Below are positions 45,733 through 58,575 of a stretch of DNA of 64,000 bases, in pieces. Source of the DNA: Adiantum capillus-veneris. Its lineage: Eukaryota > Streptophyta > Polypodiopsida > Polypodiales > Pteridaceae. The stretch is taken from the NCBI GenBank assembly GCA_014529385.2, contig CM043966.1, positions 95,634,087-95,698,086 on the forward strand, read 5' to 3'. Every line of letters begins with the position of its first letter. Positions within the stretch are counted from its first letter, which is position 1. The position numbers and the translations under genes were made by a program. The notes below the pieces were generated by a model that saw nothing but the letters and a program-made list of their open reading frames with translations, was not told where the DNA came from and ran no database searches.

Positions 45733-47769
45733 GATCAATAACATGGATAACTACTCCTTCATTTGCATGTTTTTTCTCAAAGGGAAACTACTCCAAGTCG
45801 ACACCACATGAGTTCTTTTCTTTCTTTTAATCTCTTTAAATAAATAATCTTTTTAAATAATATCAATATTGGTTTTGTGAAAAAAACGTCTTGAAAAGAT
45901 GAAACCAAATATGTCTTCAAAAATTAAATGATCATTAAATAATAAAATCTCCACTAAATTTATCTCCTTTTTGCTATGTGCACTTAAACCAATACATTTA
46001 TTCTATGCAGAGTAAAAAGTCATTGACTTTCTATTACTAAAACACTTTCTACTACTAAAGAAAAGGAAATTCTTTTGATTTTACATACTGACAAAAGCTG
46101 AAAAATTGATTGTTATTTCTTATAATCTTACTCTCCCTTTTGCATTTTAGAGAGGTTTTCGCTTAAGTGAAACAGTGAGTGACACATGGAGGGTCTCTCT
46201 TTCCTTCAAAATTTTAAGTTGCTTAATATATAGTATAGATATTCTTGGTCTTAACCTATTAATCAATCACTCAATTATTAATTTTCACTAACACAACATG
46301 AATTCTTTCATTAAACTTTGAAATGCCAAAATTTGACTCCCAATCAGTATGTTTAAAAATAAAGTTTTCTTTTCTATTTTTACTTGGCATGAAAACTAGG
46401 CTTTTTGGGATTTTTTTAATAAAAAAATTTCATTGTCTAGTAAATCATAACAAACACATTTATTTTAAGGACGTATAGGCCTTTTATGAAATTTTAGAGA
46501 GCGTTGCTTGAAAGTTTGGTTGCATTTTTAAGTTAAAACTTCTAATGAATCTCTTAATATAGCATTCATTTTGATGTTGATAAAACTCCTTAGTTTTTTA
46601 AACACTAGATTAGTAACACGACACTATTGTGAAAGTGTTTGCTTAACTCAACAAATTCTTAGAATTATTACTTAAAATGTCCAAGAGTTTTTAAAGTGCT
46701 CTAGATCCAGAAAGCTAGCTTATGACCTAAAATAACTTGGATTATTTTGGGGCTATTGATTCCACTTTTAGAGTTGGGTTTGAATACCATTTTTATTTTT
46801 AGTTTTAGTTTTTCTCAAAACTCACAATTGTGAATAACATTTTGAAACCTAACATGAGTCAACAAAATGTGTGCTATTTTGGCCAATTTTCATAAAGTTG
46901 GCATTAGACCACCCTAAAATGCAACTTAGTGACCTCTAAAGTGCTACATAGCTAGCTCTAAATGCGTTATTATGCTTCTAACAAATGGAAAACCTATGTA
47001 TTGGAAGCTATGGCCCACTTATGGAGAATTCTCAGTGTTGATTTGCTACTAAAATTCACATTTTGATTAATATTTTGAAAGTGTCTTTGTAACTCAAAAG
47101 AAATTTTTAGTGTGTTTATGGAGTTCTCACTATGTAACTCTTCTTCGTTGAGCTTTGGGGCACTTAATACCTTAAATAGAAAACAACAAATGGCCAGAGT
47201 GATTTTTCATTTTACTAGAATTAGACTCATTATAAGTTAATATTATGTTACATCTTCAAATGGCTAAATTACAGTCAATAAACATGGTACACTTCAAGCT
47301 TAGGTCTAGATATAAGCATACAATTCCAATTTGGTGTCAACTTCATAGGTTTATATGTCATACATAAGGCCACATTATGGAAGCCAATTTTTTTATCCAT
47401 GCAATTTTTGTACTTCATATGTGTGCATCAAATTGTTTTAGTGGGACATGTTTTGATGCTATTCATGCTCTATTTTCTTAAACATGAAATGAAAGAACCA
47501 AAGTGTGTAAAATGGAAGCATTCATAAAGGCAAATAAATATTTATAGAAACATCCCCATGATAGGTATGCATAATGTGAAAAAACACATTTTTTTTAACT
47601 TAAGTCTATCAAAAGAGAACTTTTGGGCCCTCAAAAACCATAGACTTTGGTCAAGAACTCATTGATGTTTACAAGAAAAATAGATTCTTTGTTTGGAGAT
47701 TTTTATACCTTGTGTAAAATGGAGTTCAGCTAGTCAATATGCTATTTTTGGTCAAATCTAGTACTCCTT
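43302..47769. other. Unassigned AT-rich sequence
   Basis: No gene recognised. The plus-strand frame 43581-43859 has no known motif. A repeated segment (GGTACAT, then ATCACGATCCAT) occurs at 43432-43453 and 44311-44329 as well as on the far side of the TIR element. Poly-C at 45619-45627. From 45800 to 47770 the sequence is strongly AT-rich with no frame over 60 codons. Confidence 0.45.
45700..45731. repeat. TC microsatellite
   Basis: Sixteen TC units. The Glu-Arg repeat in the minus-strand frame 45505-45744 is caused by it. Confidence 0.95.
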
Positions 47770-48220
47770 TGGCTTTGAGAGTTTCTCGTGGTGACCAGTT
47801 AGTGAAGACTTGTCGATGAGTTTGATGAAGAGACACACTATATCATTAAATTGGGCAACCATCAATTTTGCCTCAAACACCCAAAGGTTCCTTGCTTTCC
47901 AGACTTGATTAAGCTAACAAAATTTGGTGATTCGTGTGCACACCAAAATGGCTGGTCATGAAAGCTTCGCCCTCCTAGAATCAGGTCATTTGTAAAAAAT
48001 TGATCTTCCAAGTCTTCTATACCCATTTGCATACTTTGGCAGCCAGTCCTCCCAATGTCAGACATTTGCTAAACAAATGCAGAGGGTCTTCAGAAGCTGC
48101 CTTGGTATCACTGTCGGTCCCTTTAGTGCGAAGTGTAGGTAATACTCTGCAACCAGAGTAGGTATCAATGTCGATCTCTCTAGTGCAAAGTGTAGGTAAT
48201 ATTCTTAATATTGGAAACAA
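47770..48220 (-). pseudogene. LINE fragment D (zf-RVT region)
   Basis: Minus-strand pieces SEDPLHLFSKC then LGGLAAKVCKWV, and a DLEDQFFTNDLILGGRSFHD block, match the same region of LINE fragments B and C (SEDLPHLF..., ...GLAGKI). No other part of the LINE is present nearby. Two short near-repeats with TCTAGTGCAAAGTGTAGGTAAT lie at about 48121-48145 and 48178-48202. Confidence 0.6.
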
Positions 48221-51200
48221 TAATGGAGAAAATAGTTTTACTAGCCTAAAATAAAAAAGTAGTTAGTTCCACATTATGAGTGCCTATGTTGTTCATTTTG
48301 GAAGCATCATTATCATCAATTCAACAACACACTCACTTTACAAATACTTGCCGTTCCCAACCGGAAATGCAAAAAGTCATGTGCCAAAACTATTGGATTG
48401 CAATAAATAGTAATGTCACCTTCAAAAACAATAAAGCAAACATAGCAACATTAAAACAAACACAAACAGTTGTTTGAAAGCAATTTAAAGAAAGGTTTAT
48501 GGTCTTGAAAAAGAGCCATTGCTCAACGAGATTTTGGAAGATAGCCTAGTAGAATGCATGTGCAATCAAATTATGCAACCGCGTTGAAGGATTGTGTAAA
48601 TCATCTTTTTGTGCAAGATTTTGTTTCCACATGTAGAGACATGTATATCAACTTAAAATAGCTTCCAAAAGAAAGAGAATGGGTCTATACTAACAAGGGC
48701 TAGCAAAGTTACGGACATGCTGCTAAAAGCTAGGTTTACTTTTCACGTTGCTACCTAATTCTAGAATCAAATCGCATTTCTCGTAATATGTGTGGGGCCT
48801 AAATGAGAGGAGCAGCTAAAAAAAATGTCTATAACAACCTACTTGGGTAAGAAATCGAGGGAGTTACCTCCCTTCCTCGGGTGGGCAAACCCTAACGATG
48901 CATTTCTTTGTTTTGAAACTCCTTGTAAGGGTGAAAGAGGAGGGGTCAAAAAGATGCAATCGAAAGTTCTAAGCACACCCACTATGGTTCAACTCCTAAG
49001 ACATGTGGGTGTGGGTGAGTTAGCTCAATCCCTTAAAACTAATCGAAGCAAAGCTTTGAATGGCTAATAAAAACAAGTGAAGCGGTCACAACGGCTTTCA
49101 AAAACAATAAGAAAGTGATAAAATTGTTAGGTTGAATTAAACCGGTATCAATGTTTGGGAAAGGATTATCTTAGCTTAGTCTTGAGCCGATTGAAAATCG
49201 AGACTAGCTAGCTGCAAACCATTGTAAATGAAAGAAAAACCGATTAAATATATGAGGAAGTCGTCCAAAAATTCTACAAATCTCATTTGCTAGTATTTTT
49301 GGTTTTCTTCTTTGTGAGGAGGAAACTCGACCAATAGCCGCTTAATAAACGAGACTTTCTCGAACGTTACACTGACTGGAATCAAGCTATAGAATGCAAG
49401 AAATGTAAAGCCACGTGAAGTTGTGAAATGAAAAATGAAATAAAAAGAACTAATTAATTTTCTTAGCTCGAGGTTGGTGTATATTTTTGACTTTTTTTTG
49501 TTGCAAAACTCACAATTGTGAGTGGATAGTATTAAAAACGAATTAATATATGTGTGTGTATAGAATTTATTAGAATTATGCAAGGTGAAGCTTCACTTTA
49601 GCATTCTAAAACAATAGAATGCAAAAAAAAAACACATATGTGTGTGTGTGTGTGTGTGTGAGACTGTGTAAAATTTACTAAAATTATGCAAGGTGAAGCT
49701 TCACTTTAGCATTCTTAAACAATAGAATGCAAGAAAAGTAAAGACATGGTAGGATGTGAAATGAAAGTAAGTCTCCATCATTCACTATGCAGTGAAAACG
49801 ATGGAAGTCTCCCTAACCCAACCCAACACTATTTGGGAAAAATCATTTTTCCAAACATATAAAATTCCTTTCCTTGAATTTGCCTAAGAGGATTTTTTTT
49901 AAAATTAAGTTTCTTTTTCAAGTTTTTACACTATTTTTCTTTATTTTGGGACGGAATTTCTCCTTTTTCCCTTGCGTTCAATCGGCATTTTGGAAATTGA
50001 AAACGACACGATATTAAGTTGAGACACATTTTTTTCCGAACACTGCAACACAACACTAAGGGTTTCTTTTTAGAAAGCCAAAAAAAGAGAGGAGGGGTCA
50101 TAAAGATGCAATCCAAAGCTCTAAAGAGGAACAAGTTGGTACCTTTTAGATCATGATATTGAATTGACACTCTTGGAAACAAAGTTATTGCATTATGGAT
50201 TTGTGGTTCATGGAGCTAGTGGAGTTGACATAGATTTGGAATGTGGTAGGATTGACTTTTGCACAAGAATCTATACTTTGGTTGTGATGGGATTGATACT
50301 CTTGTTGTTACAAGTAAGCTATCCTTCTTGCTTTTGTTACTAGCTCCTTTTCCAGTTTATTGGGTGGAATCTGTCCAAATTCTAGTTGGAGCAGCCTTGG
50401 CTTTAAGGTTATCCATCAAAATTTGAATCCATGGATTCAAACCGTCATTGATATGTGCTCACATCTCTATAAAGCTAGTCTAAGCCATGTGGGTAGATGT
50501 CCACGTTGTAACACAAGGCGCACCCCACTTTTTGAAAAACATATACTCAGGGCCCACCTTGTCTAAGCGCATGTTCCCTCCATCCTCTTACCGCAGGCGA
50601 CTCCGTCACCCTTGCCCATGCCAGCTGGTGCCTCACATGTTTGAGGCGTTCACTATGTAAAAAACATTTATATGACATGCATTCACCAAAATGGATTAAA
50701 AGCACCCCTTATCGGCCTTATGTACACATGTTTCTATAACTTTATAAGAATATAAAGTGCCTTTTGTTGCACTCACATGCTATGTTACATATACTTTAGT
50801 GAGCTCCCAAGGTCCACATGTCCACCCAAGCCTTTGTCACGTTGGTGTAGCCAAAGATGGTTCACCTACAAAGAATCCAAAAGCAGATGCATGGACACTA
50901 GCAGAATGAGGGTATGATGTTTAAGCATATGCTTGATGCAAATTGTAGCAAGCACCACTGGGAGATGCATGTCAAATGGGATATTCTAAAGGTCAATTAT
51001 GGTTTTTAAGTTATGCTGATTCAGAAGCTTAAAGGTTTCTAAAGTGCAAAGTCTACTAGTATTTTATAGCCTCTGATGTGCATTGTGGGTTGGATTTTAT
51101 GGTTTTGCATTTGGAGCTATTGGAAGAAAGCTATGCAAGAGAGAAGCTGCATGTAGCAAATGGTCGATCATTGCATGTGGCGATATTGTGGTGTGTATGC

Positions 51201-52239
51201 CAAATGGGGGTTGAGATCAATGATTTTGAAGATTTTTATATGCTTGAAACTCATGGATTTTTTGTTTTCAAAAGGAATACCTCGACAAAAAATGGCACCC
51301 CACGATCGTAATAGTCACGACCTTTCTCAAACAAGGCTCACTTACTCAGAAATCAACTTTGACAAGTATATTGGATTCACTGGCATCACTAGGGTCCAAC
51401 GGGATGCAATAAAAAGCAGAGGAATGGATTGTTCTTTAGTATGCGAGGCTACCCTCAATGTGGTTGTGCATGGCTTCTCATGGGATACCTCCCAATATAA
51501 AGAGGAACGTTGCATGAGATAGATAGTTGAAGTAGAAGTTATAAAAATTATTCTTTTATGTGGACAAAGGGGGGGTGCATGCATAGAGGCTCCAAGGGGG
51601 AAGAGGAGCTAAATGATTAATGCGGAAGCTGGAAGAGCCATGCAAGAGGTGTGACAAGGGACTAAAGTGGAGTTTTTTTAACCTGGGGTGGCAAACATCA
51701 TTCAAAAAAGGGGGTGAGAAGGCAGCGACGAGAAAAAGGATTGTGAAAAGATAGTGCTATGGCATGGACAAGGGGGCACTATAATTTGCATATAATTTGC
51801 AAGGGATGGAAGTGTGAACTTGAGGTCTATAGAAGTTAGAGTGAGGAAGGAGAGAAAGGGAGAGTAGACAGAGAGTAAGGAGTAGAGGAGGGAGAGAAGT
51901 ATAAGAGAGAGTGGAAAGGGTAGATGACACCAAGTAGAGGGGCAAAATCAAACTTGAATTGCTTAGGGGAACATTACAATAGGAGTCCCTTTTATAAGTG
52001 TGTACAAGGGATATATTTGTTGCAAGGATAATAGATGGTTGGTGAGGTTTGAATCACCACTTTCTACATGTAAAGTGCAATGCACTTTTCACATCCCCCC
52101 TCAAACTGAAACCGTAACAGAAATCATAGAGCATTTTGTAGGATATCCCCCCTCAAATGCAAATAGGAACATACAAAATAAACCAATGTGGAAAATACAA
52201 TCAATGGTGAATGAAGATGAAGCTTAGGGAGCTTCCAAA
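48221..52239. other. Unassigned sequence
   Basis: No recognised gene. Short frames at 48825-49067, 50360-50566 and 51078-51522 have no known motif. Contains the duplication at 49574-49731 and GA/purine-rich stretches at 51840-51920. The 3' LTR of the older Copia element should lie toward the right end but I could not delimit it. Confidence 0.4.
49574..49731. repeat. 50-bp direct repeat around a TG microsatellite
   Basis: The two copies, 49574-49623 and 49682-49731, share ATTATGCAAGGTGAAGCTTC and then CACTTTAGCATTCT and ACAATAGAATGC. Between them lie an A run and about eleven TG units (49639-49660). Confidence 0.85.
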
Positions 52240-52479
52240 CCAGCCCTTGTGGAACAAAGGACATGCTTCTCAAGAGGAACTGACTTTGTAAGAAAATTTG
52301 CAACATTCTCATTGGTAGAGATATACTTGAGGTGGATGAGGTTATCCAAAGATATGTGTATACACTAAGGTGTGCCAGTGATGGTGATTGTTGATGATAG
52401 TCATGCAAGAATCATACATGTTGAGCTTGATATCTCAAAACTCCTCCTCAAGCTCAATTCCATCTTCTTTATGCAGAGC

Positions 52480-53097
52480 ATCGCTCAAAATCATCGCAGC
52501 TTCTCCTCTCTAGGGGCCTTCATGAAGGTATTTGCAACCGGCTCATCCATTGCCACATACTCAAGTCCAATGTTGCCTACTAAGATCCTCTCTCTTATGA
52601 AGTAGTAATGGATTTGTTCTTGCATGAAACACTGGGTTTTGAACCAATTGTATGCTACTAAGTTTGTCACAATAGATGGCAACGGACATCTATACCTGTA
52701 CTCCAAAGTCTTGAAGTAGAAATCCCAACCATGCTACCTCACATGCCGCCACTACAACACCCTTGTACTCTACCTTTGTACTCAATAGAGAAACCTTAGG
52801 TAGCTTCTTAATACTCCATGTGATAGTAGCACTTCCAAATGAAAACATGAGTTCGTTGGTAAACCTACGTGATTGTATGTGCTACTAGCTCAATACGCAT
52901 TTGTGTAACCATAGAGTTGCAACTCCACATCATCCCTATAAAAGAGTGCATAATCCAAATTAGCATTCAAAATAGTAAAATGTGCATCTCACTACATCCA
53001 AGTGTGATTTCTCGGGAGACTACATAAACTAACCTACCACTCCAACTATGGAGCTCAAGTCCGGATGTGAGATAGTCAAGTAGATCAAGCTACCCAC
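52480..53097 (-). pseudogene. Older Copia RNase H
   Basis: From the right: GSLIYLTISHPDLSSIVGVV directly after the MITE, a GYTNAY...SRRFTNE-like stretch, KKLPKVSLLSTKVEYKGVVV and AACEVAWL (about 52740-52800). It ends with YYFIRERILVGNIGLEYVAM and DEPVANTFMKA (52491-52706). All are classical Copia RNase H landmarks. Several stops. Confidence 0.85.
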
Positions 53098-53562
53098 CAT
53101 TAGGAAGAGAATGGGGTCTAGGAGGGCCTCTTTATTTGGCAGTTTAAGGGAGTCAAACCTCTAGTATTAAGAAAGAAATCAAAGGATAGATTTTGAATTC
53201 AAACACGCAAAATTTCTAGTTTACTTGAATTCAAACTTTTCCCCCAAAATGACATTTAAAATCTAGCGGGTCAAAACCATATCATGTAGCATGTCTGCAA
53301 AAAGAGCTCACTGAGTCGATTACAGATCTATAACCTCTGCTCAAATCAAATATCATATGTAGGAGTTATCGAAGGACAAAAATTATAACGTGGTCCACCC
53401 TCTTTTTGGTCGAAAAATACATCATTTGACCAATCTTACACCTCTCTTACACACCCACCATTCTTGCACACATGGCGTGAATCTATTTGTCAAAATGTTA
53501 ATCACCCCCATAATCTCATGGAAAATAAAGACGCCCTCCTAGACCCCATCCTCTTCCTAATG
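53098..53562. mobile_element. 465-bp MITE of the CATTAGGAAG family
   Basis: Ends are 40-bp inverted repeats with two mismatches (CATTAGGAAGAGAATGGGG at the left, CATTAGGAAGAGGATGGGG on the minus strand at the right). They match the ends of the 11.3-kb element, including bases just inside. No coding capacity. It sits in the older Copia gene: taking it out joins GGAAGATT to GTGGGTAG on the minus strand and restores the conserved RT/RNase H boundary exactly, so no target duplication was made. Confidence 0.88.
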
Positions 53563-54217
53563 AATCTTCCTATACATGGTAACATTCTCAAGTACTTGAA
53601 CTGCATCATTTTCCAGCTTCAAATTTTGATATAAGGGCATTGCAATCAGCTTACAATCGGCCATTCCATACTTTTTCAACATATCCAAAGCATATTGTCT
53701 TTGTGTTAGCCATACACGCTCTTTTGTGCAAACAATTTCAATGCCCAAGAAATACCATAAGTCTCCCAACCCTTTTGTCTCAAATTCTTGCATAACTAGA
53801 TCATTTACACTCTCTACTTTAGCCACATTATCACCTCCAAAAATCAAGGCATCCACATAGATGCATATCACCACAATTCCTACCTTATTCTTTTGAATGA
53901 TTTGTATCAAACATCTCAAAGCCCAAAGAAATGAGGAATGCCACAATTCTCTCTTACCAGGCTCTAGGTGCTTGCTTCAGCCCATATGATTCTTTCTTTA
54001 ACCTGCATACAAGGTCACATAGACGCATATTCTCATAGCCTTGTGGTTGCTCCATATACACAATTTTCTCCAAGTCTCCATTCCAAAAAGAATTCTTTAC
54101 ATCCATTTGTTTCAACACCCATACTAAAGTTGTAGCAATTGCAACAAACATAAAAATGGTAGCCAACTTGGCTATGGGGATGAATATCTCCTCATAATCA
54201 ATCCCATAAGTATGTGT
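53563..54217 (-). pseudogene. Older Copia reverse transcriptase
   Basis: At 53954-54166: QMDVKNSFWNGDLEKIVYME, GYEN and KKESYGLKQAPRAW. At 53563-53946: the active-site strand, which reads ICIYVDALIFGG, so the second catalytic Asp of YVDD is Ala. Next are KGLGDLWYFLGIEI, LTQRQYALDMLKKYGM and, at the MITE border, VTMYRKI. One frameshift separates the two parts. Confidence 0.88.
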
Positions 54218-54811
54218 TTAATCTTTGGCCACAAGCCTAGCCTTGTACCTGCTCACACTACTATTATGCTTTATTTTGTAAGCCCACTTACATCCAATTT
54301 CCTTCTTTCCCTTTGGTAATGGCACTAGCTCCAATGTTCCATTTTCATCAAAGGGATCCATCTCAACATCCATAATTTTTTGACATTTTTCATCTTTAAT
54401 AGCATTATCAAAACATGTGGGTTCTACCTCCTCTATAATCTTCACCATGTATGTACAATGACAAGCCATATAGCTACCATAATTCAATCTTTGCACATGA
54501 TTTCTTACTCTTTCAGCCATGTGTGGTCCATGATCACTTCCAGGTGCCTTGTTCCCTACTTGCATCTGTCTTGCACCATGATTCTTCATAGAGGGTATGT
54601 CAAACTCCTCATCTAAACTTTGCTCAAAACGAGTGCTATCACCATCATCATGACCAACACTCAAATTTGGCAGCTTAGGGACATCATCAATATTTTCCTT
54701 CCCTTTTCTTGATACATTTGAAGGGTTAACATGACTCATTCTTTGATACAACCTACCACTCCATGGCTTCTCACCATGACCTGCACTAGATAGCCCTTGC
54801 GGCCCACTCAA
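54218..54811 (-). pseudogene. Older Copia integrase-RT spacer and RT start
   Basis: An open frame of nearly 200 codons: a variable acidic spacer, then DENGTLELVPLPKGKKEIGC, KWAYKIKHN and [10 protein letters not shown], the conserved N-terminal entry of the Copia RT. Confidence 0.85.
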
Positions 54812-54829
54812 AACCTATGACTATGAACC

Positions 54830-55261
54830 TATATTTTTTGTAGCCATTTTTCTCTTACATCAGCCCCTATATCATCTTTCATATCATCATACCAACTTTT
54901 CATTTCAATAAAAAAAAACACTTTGTTCACCCTCACTTAACATGTGACATGATTGTAACACTTGTACCCTTTTTGCTCAAGGGAATGGCCAATGAACATA
55001 TATTTTTCTACTTTAGGGTCAAGCTTACTTTTTAGCTCATTTGGCACATGCACATAAGCAATATATCCAAACACTTTAAGATTTGACACATCCGATATTT
55101 CACAAAAAATGTCCCTTTTGGTGTCATATCATATACTACAGTAGTAGGGGTCCTGTTCATAATGAAAAAACTTGTAGAAATAGCCTCATCCCAATAACAA
55201 TGAGGCATGTTCTTCTCATTCATTAACTCTCTAGAAACTTCTGCAATATGCATGCTCTTCT
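54830..55261 (-). pseudogene. Older Copia integrase, distal part
   Basis: MHIAEVSRELMNEKNMPHCY, then WDEAISTSFFIMNRTPT, a block just after the catalytic Glu in Copia integrases. A frame-shifted FGYIAYVHVPNELKSKLDPK-like stretch (about 54990-55070) and an IFIGHSLEQKGYKCYNHVTC stretch (about 54940-55000) follow. The catalytic-Glu region itself (NGVAE) lies on the other side of the younger element at 60815-60835; its next codon has become TAG. Confidence 0.85.
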
Positions 55262-55453
55262 TGAAGGAGTACGAGCGGAAGTGCGACACGAGAGAGAGTG
55301 CGAGAAGAAGAGCACGACGATATGGTGAACTCGCTCTACTGTAATGTGTAGAGCATAGTGAGTTCTTATTAGGTTTTTACAAAAGAATATGTGTATATAC
55401 CTGGCGGCCCGCCCACTTACCTGGGCAACCACATTGGGCTTTATACCCCAACA
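55262..55453 (-). repeat. Younger Copia 3' LTR (192 bp)
   Basis: On the minus strand it starts TGTTGGGGTATAAAGCC and ends GTACTCCTTCA. Unusually short for a plant Copia LTR. The TATAAAG is part of the first 15 bases. Confidence 0.95.
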
Positions 55454-55466
55454 ACCTCCCACTTAA
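55454..55466 (-). other. Younger Copia polypurine tract
   Basis: AAGTGGGAGGT on the minus strand precedes the TGTTGGGG start of the 3' LTR. Confidence 0.85.
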
Positions 55467-55542
55467 AGTCCAATGTGGTACTTTAAGTGTGAGAGAAGCT
55501 ACTATACAAGCTAATATACAAGAGATGTAGAGAAGTGATGTA

Positions 55543-55794
55543 CTACCCTACACCTAACTGCTTGCGAAAATGCGCAAGGCTCTCTGAGGGAAGTCCTTTT
55601 GTAAGTAGATCAGCAGGATTTTCTGTGGTGTGAACTTTGACAAGCTGAAGTTGCTTATCCTCAAGCATTTCCCTGATGATATGATACTTCACATCCACAT
55701 GCTCTGTCTTTGAGTGATAAACTGGATTGCGAGCCAATTGTATAGCACTTTGACTATCACAATATAACACAGGCATCTCTTCTTTGATTCCCAA
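55543..55794 (-). pseudogene. Younger Copia RNase H, C-terminal part
   Basis: LYCDSQSAIQLARNPVYHSK, EHVDVKYHIIREML and NPADLLTKGL are the end of the Copia RNase H. It is in the same frame as the upstream RT/RNase H and separated only by one TAA near 55819. Confidence 0.92.
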
Positions 55795-55821
55795 ATCTGT
55801 TACTAGTCGATTAAGCCAAAT

Positions 55822-56796
55822 TTATTCTTTGCATGCCTCTGATGCTGCAACATATTCAGCCTCTGTAGTAGATTGAGTAACACAATCTTGTAATCTAGAA
55901 CGCCATGATACTGCTCCACCAGCCAATGTAAAGACATACCCTGACGTAGACCTTCGGTTGTCTAAGTCACCTGCATAATCTGAGTCTGTAAAACCCTTTA
56001 CACTTAGCTCCTGACTCCCATAGAATATATGCATACTCTTTGTAGCTTTCAGGTATCTCAATATTCCTTTCACTGCCTCCCAGTGTTTCTTGCTTGGGTT
56101 TGACATGTATCGACTTACTACTCCCATTGCAAAGGCAATGTTTGGGCGAGTAGCAATCATTGCATACATCAAACTACCCACTGCAGACGCATATGGAATC
56201 TTATCCATTTCAGCCTGTTCTTCCTCAGAGACAGGACAATCTTGTTTGCTAAGTTTCACATATGGTCGCAATGGAACACTCAGTGCCTTTCCCTTCTCCA
56301 TATTGAAACGTTGCAAAACCTTGTCAATATACTCTGTTTGAGATAACCAAATCAACTTCTTTGATCTGTCTCTCTCAATGCGCATACCAAGTATATGACT
56401 TGCCACACCCATGTCTTTCATGTCAAACGATTTTGCCATCTTTGACTTCAAAGCTGAAATTTCTTCCAAGTGCTTGCCAGCAATCAACATGTCATCCACA
56501 TACAAAATAAGGATCAACCAACTATCATCCTTAGCCTTCTTTGTATATAGACAGTGATCGAACTCACTACGTTTGTAACCTTGAGAAAGCATAAACTTGT
56601 GCAATTTATGGTACCATGCCCTCGGTGATTGTTTTAAGCCATAAAGACTCTTTAACAACTGGCATACCCAATCTTCCTTGCCTTTCTCAACAAACCCTTC
56701 TGACTGCTGCATGTAAATTTCCACATCTAAATCACCATGCAAGAACGCTGTCTTGACATCCATTTGGTGCAACACCAAATCTAATATGGCAACCAA
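55822..56796 (-). pseudogene. Younger Copia reverse transcriptase and RNase H start
   Basis: QMDVKTAFLHGDLDVEIYMQ, LKKSLYGLKQ-type SLYGLKQSPRAWY, the active site ILYVDDMLIAGK (intact YVDD), KDMGVASHILGM, ASAVGSLMYAMIATRPNIAF, SDYAGDLDNRRSTSGYVF and QSTTEAEYVAASEACKE. The first part of RT lies in the next ORF upstream, cut off by one TGA near 56801. Confidence 0.95.
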
Positions 56797-56805
56797 TGCA
56801 AGAAA

Positions 56806-58548
56806 TCATCTCAATGTAGTCATCTTGACCACCGGAGAGAAGACTTCATCAAAGTCAATGCCTTGTTCTTGCTTAAAGCCCTTGGCAACAAGCCTTGCTT
56901 TGTACTTTGGCTGACTATCATGAGCGGTGATCTTATACCTGTAAACCCATTTACAAGGTAGAGCCTTTTTTCCCTGTGGTAATTTAACTAGCTTCCATGT
57001 CTTGTTTTTATGCAGAGCTGTCATCTCTGACTGCATGGCCAATTGCCAATTCCCGGAGTCCTTCATTTGCACTGCTTCCTTGTAACATGAAGGCTCATTG
57101 CAATCAGTCAACATGACATAGTTCATAGATGGAACAAACCTATCAGGAGGTCGCGTGACACGTCCAGATCTACGCACAATAGGTGGCTCAGGCTCAGCCA
57201 CAACCTGTGGTTCCAATCTATCCTGTCCTTGCTCCTCTTGAGCCCTGACATTTTGTCTTGCACGTGCAGGTCCATCTTCTTGGAAGACAACTCTTCTAAT
57301 CTCCTCAACCCTCTCTGGTTTAGAATGATATTTGGATTCATTAAAGTGAACATCATTGCTGCGGACAACCTTTCTGGATTCGGGATCCCAAAGTCTGTAC
57401 CCCATCTCACCAGAATTACCATAGCCTAGAAAGATGCACTTTCTACTCTTTGGCTCAAGTTTGTTCCTAAATTCTTTTGGAACGTGAGTATATGCCTTAC
57501 AGCCAAAGACTCTGAGATGCTTGTATGCGGACATTTTGCCTGACCATACCATCTCTGGCACTGAATCCTTCTGCAAAACCTTGCTAGGAGATCTATTTAC
57601 AAGATGAACAACTGTTGATACAGCTTCAGCCCAAAACCCATTTGGCAGCTGTGCATTAGACAACATACTTCTGAGCTTCTCTTGTATGGTCCTATTCATC
57701 CTCTCAGCAACACCATTTTGAGGAGGATTGTAAGGAGCAGTAAGTTCACATTTTATACCTTTTGACTCACAAAAGTCCTGAAAGGCCTTTGAAACATACT
57801 CTCCACCATTGTCAGTGCGTAAGCATTTAAGCTTCTTGCCACTCAGATTCTCCACAAGTGTCACAAACATTTTGAAAACACTAAACGCTTCATCCTTGTG
57901 CTTGAGAGAGTAAACCCATACTTTCCTCGAGTAATCATCTATAAATGTCATAAAGTAAGAAGCTCCCCCTAGAGATAGGTTAGGCATAGGTCCACACAAA
58001 TCACTATGAACAAGTGCCAACTGTGTATCTCTTCTACTGCTTCTATGCTTATGTGGCTGCTGTGTTTGCTTACCATACAGACAATGTTCACAGAATTCAA
58101 AATCATTAAATGAAAAGCCATGCAAATAACCAAAACGAGACAAGATTTCCATTCCCTTCTTGGACATATGTCCTAACCGGCTATGCCACAAAGAAACGTT
58201 CGGCTGCTCAGTTACATTGATTACATTTTTAGAGACATTTGATACATAAATCATGTAAAGTCCTCCAGACTTTACTCCATGTTCTACTGTCATAGAACCC
58301 TTGGATATCTTCCACATGTTCTGTCCAAAAGTGGTGACGTAGCCAGCATCATCAAGTAAACCTGTGCTGATCAAGCTCTTTGTAATTGCGGGAACATGTC
58401 TCACATTCTTCAGCGTGAAAGAAGAGCCATTTTGAAACTTCAATTGTACATCTCCAACACCTAAGATCTCACATGTCTGCCCATTGCCTAGCCGAACATG
58501 ATCTTTAGTGGTCACATAAGAGGTAAACCACTCCTTGTTTGGAGACAC
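56806..58548 (-). pseudogene. Younger Copia integrase with protease end and RT start
   Basis: 580 codons open. It begins inside the protease, whose active site just upstream (58549-58575) reads IIDPGAS after an in-frame TAG; the usual D-(S/T)-G-A-S is changed to D-P-G. Then the zinc region [13 protein letters not shown] and CEHC, the integrase core with acids in [15 protein letters not shown] and [10 protein letters not shown], and the C-terminal FIFLGYG-type [19 protein letters not shown]. The end is the RT start ([23 protein letters not shown]). Confidence 0.95.
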
Positions 58549-58575
58549 ATGAAGTGATGCCCCTGGGTCTATAAT

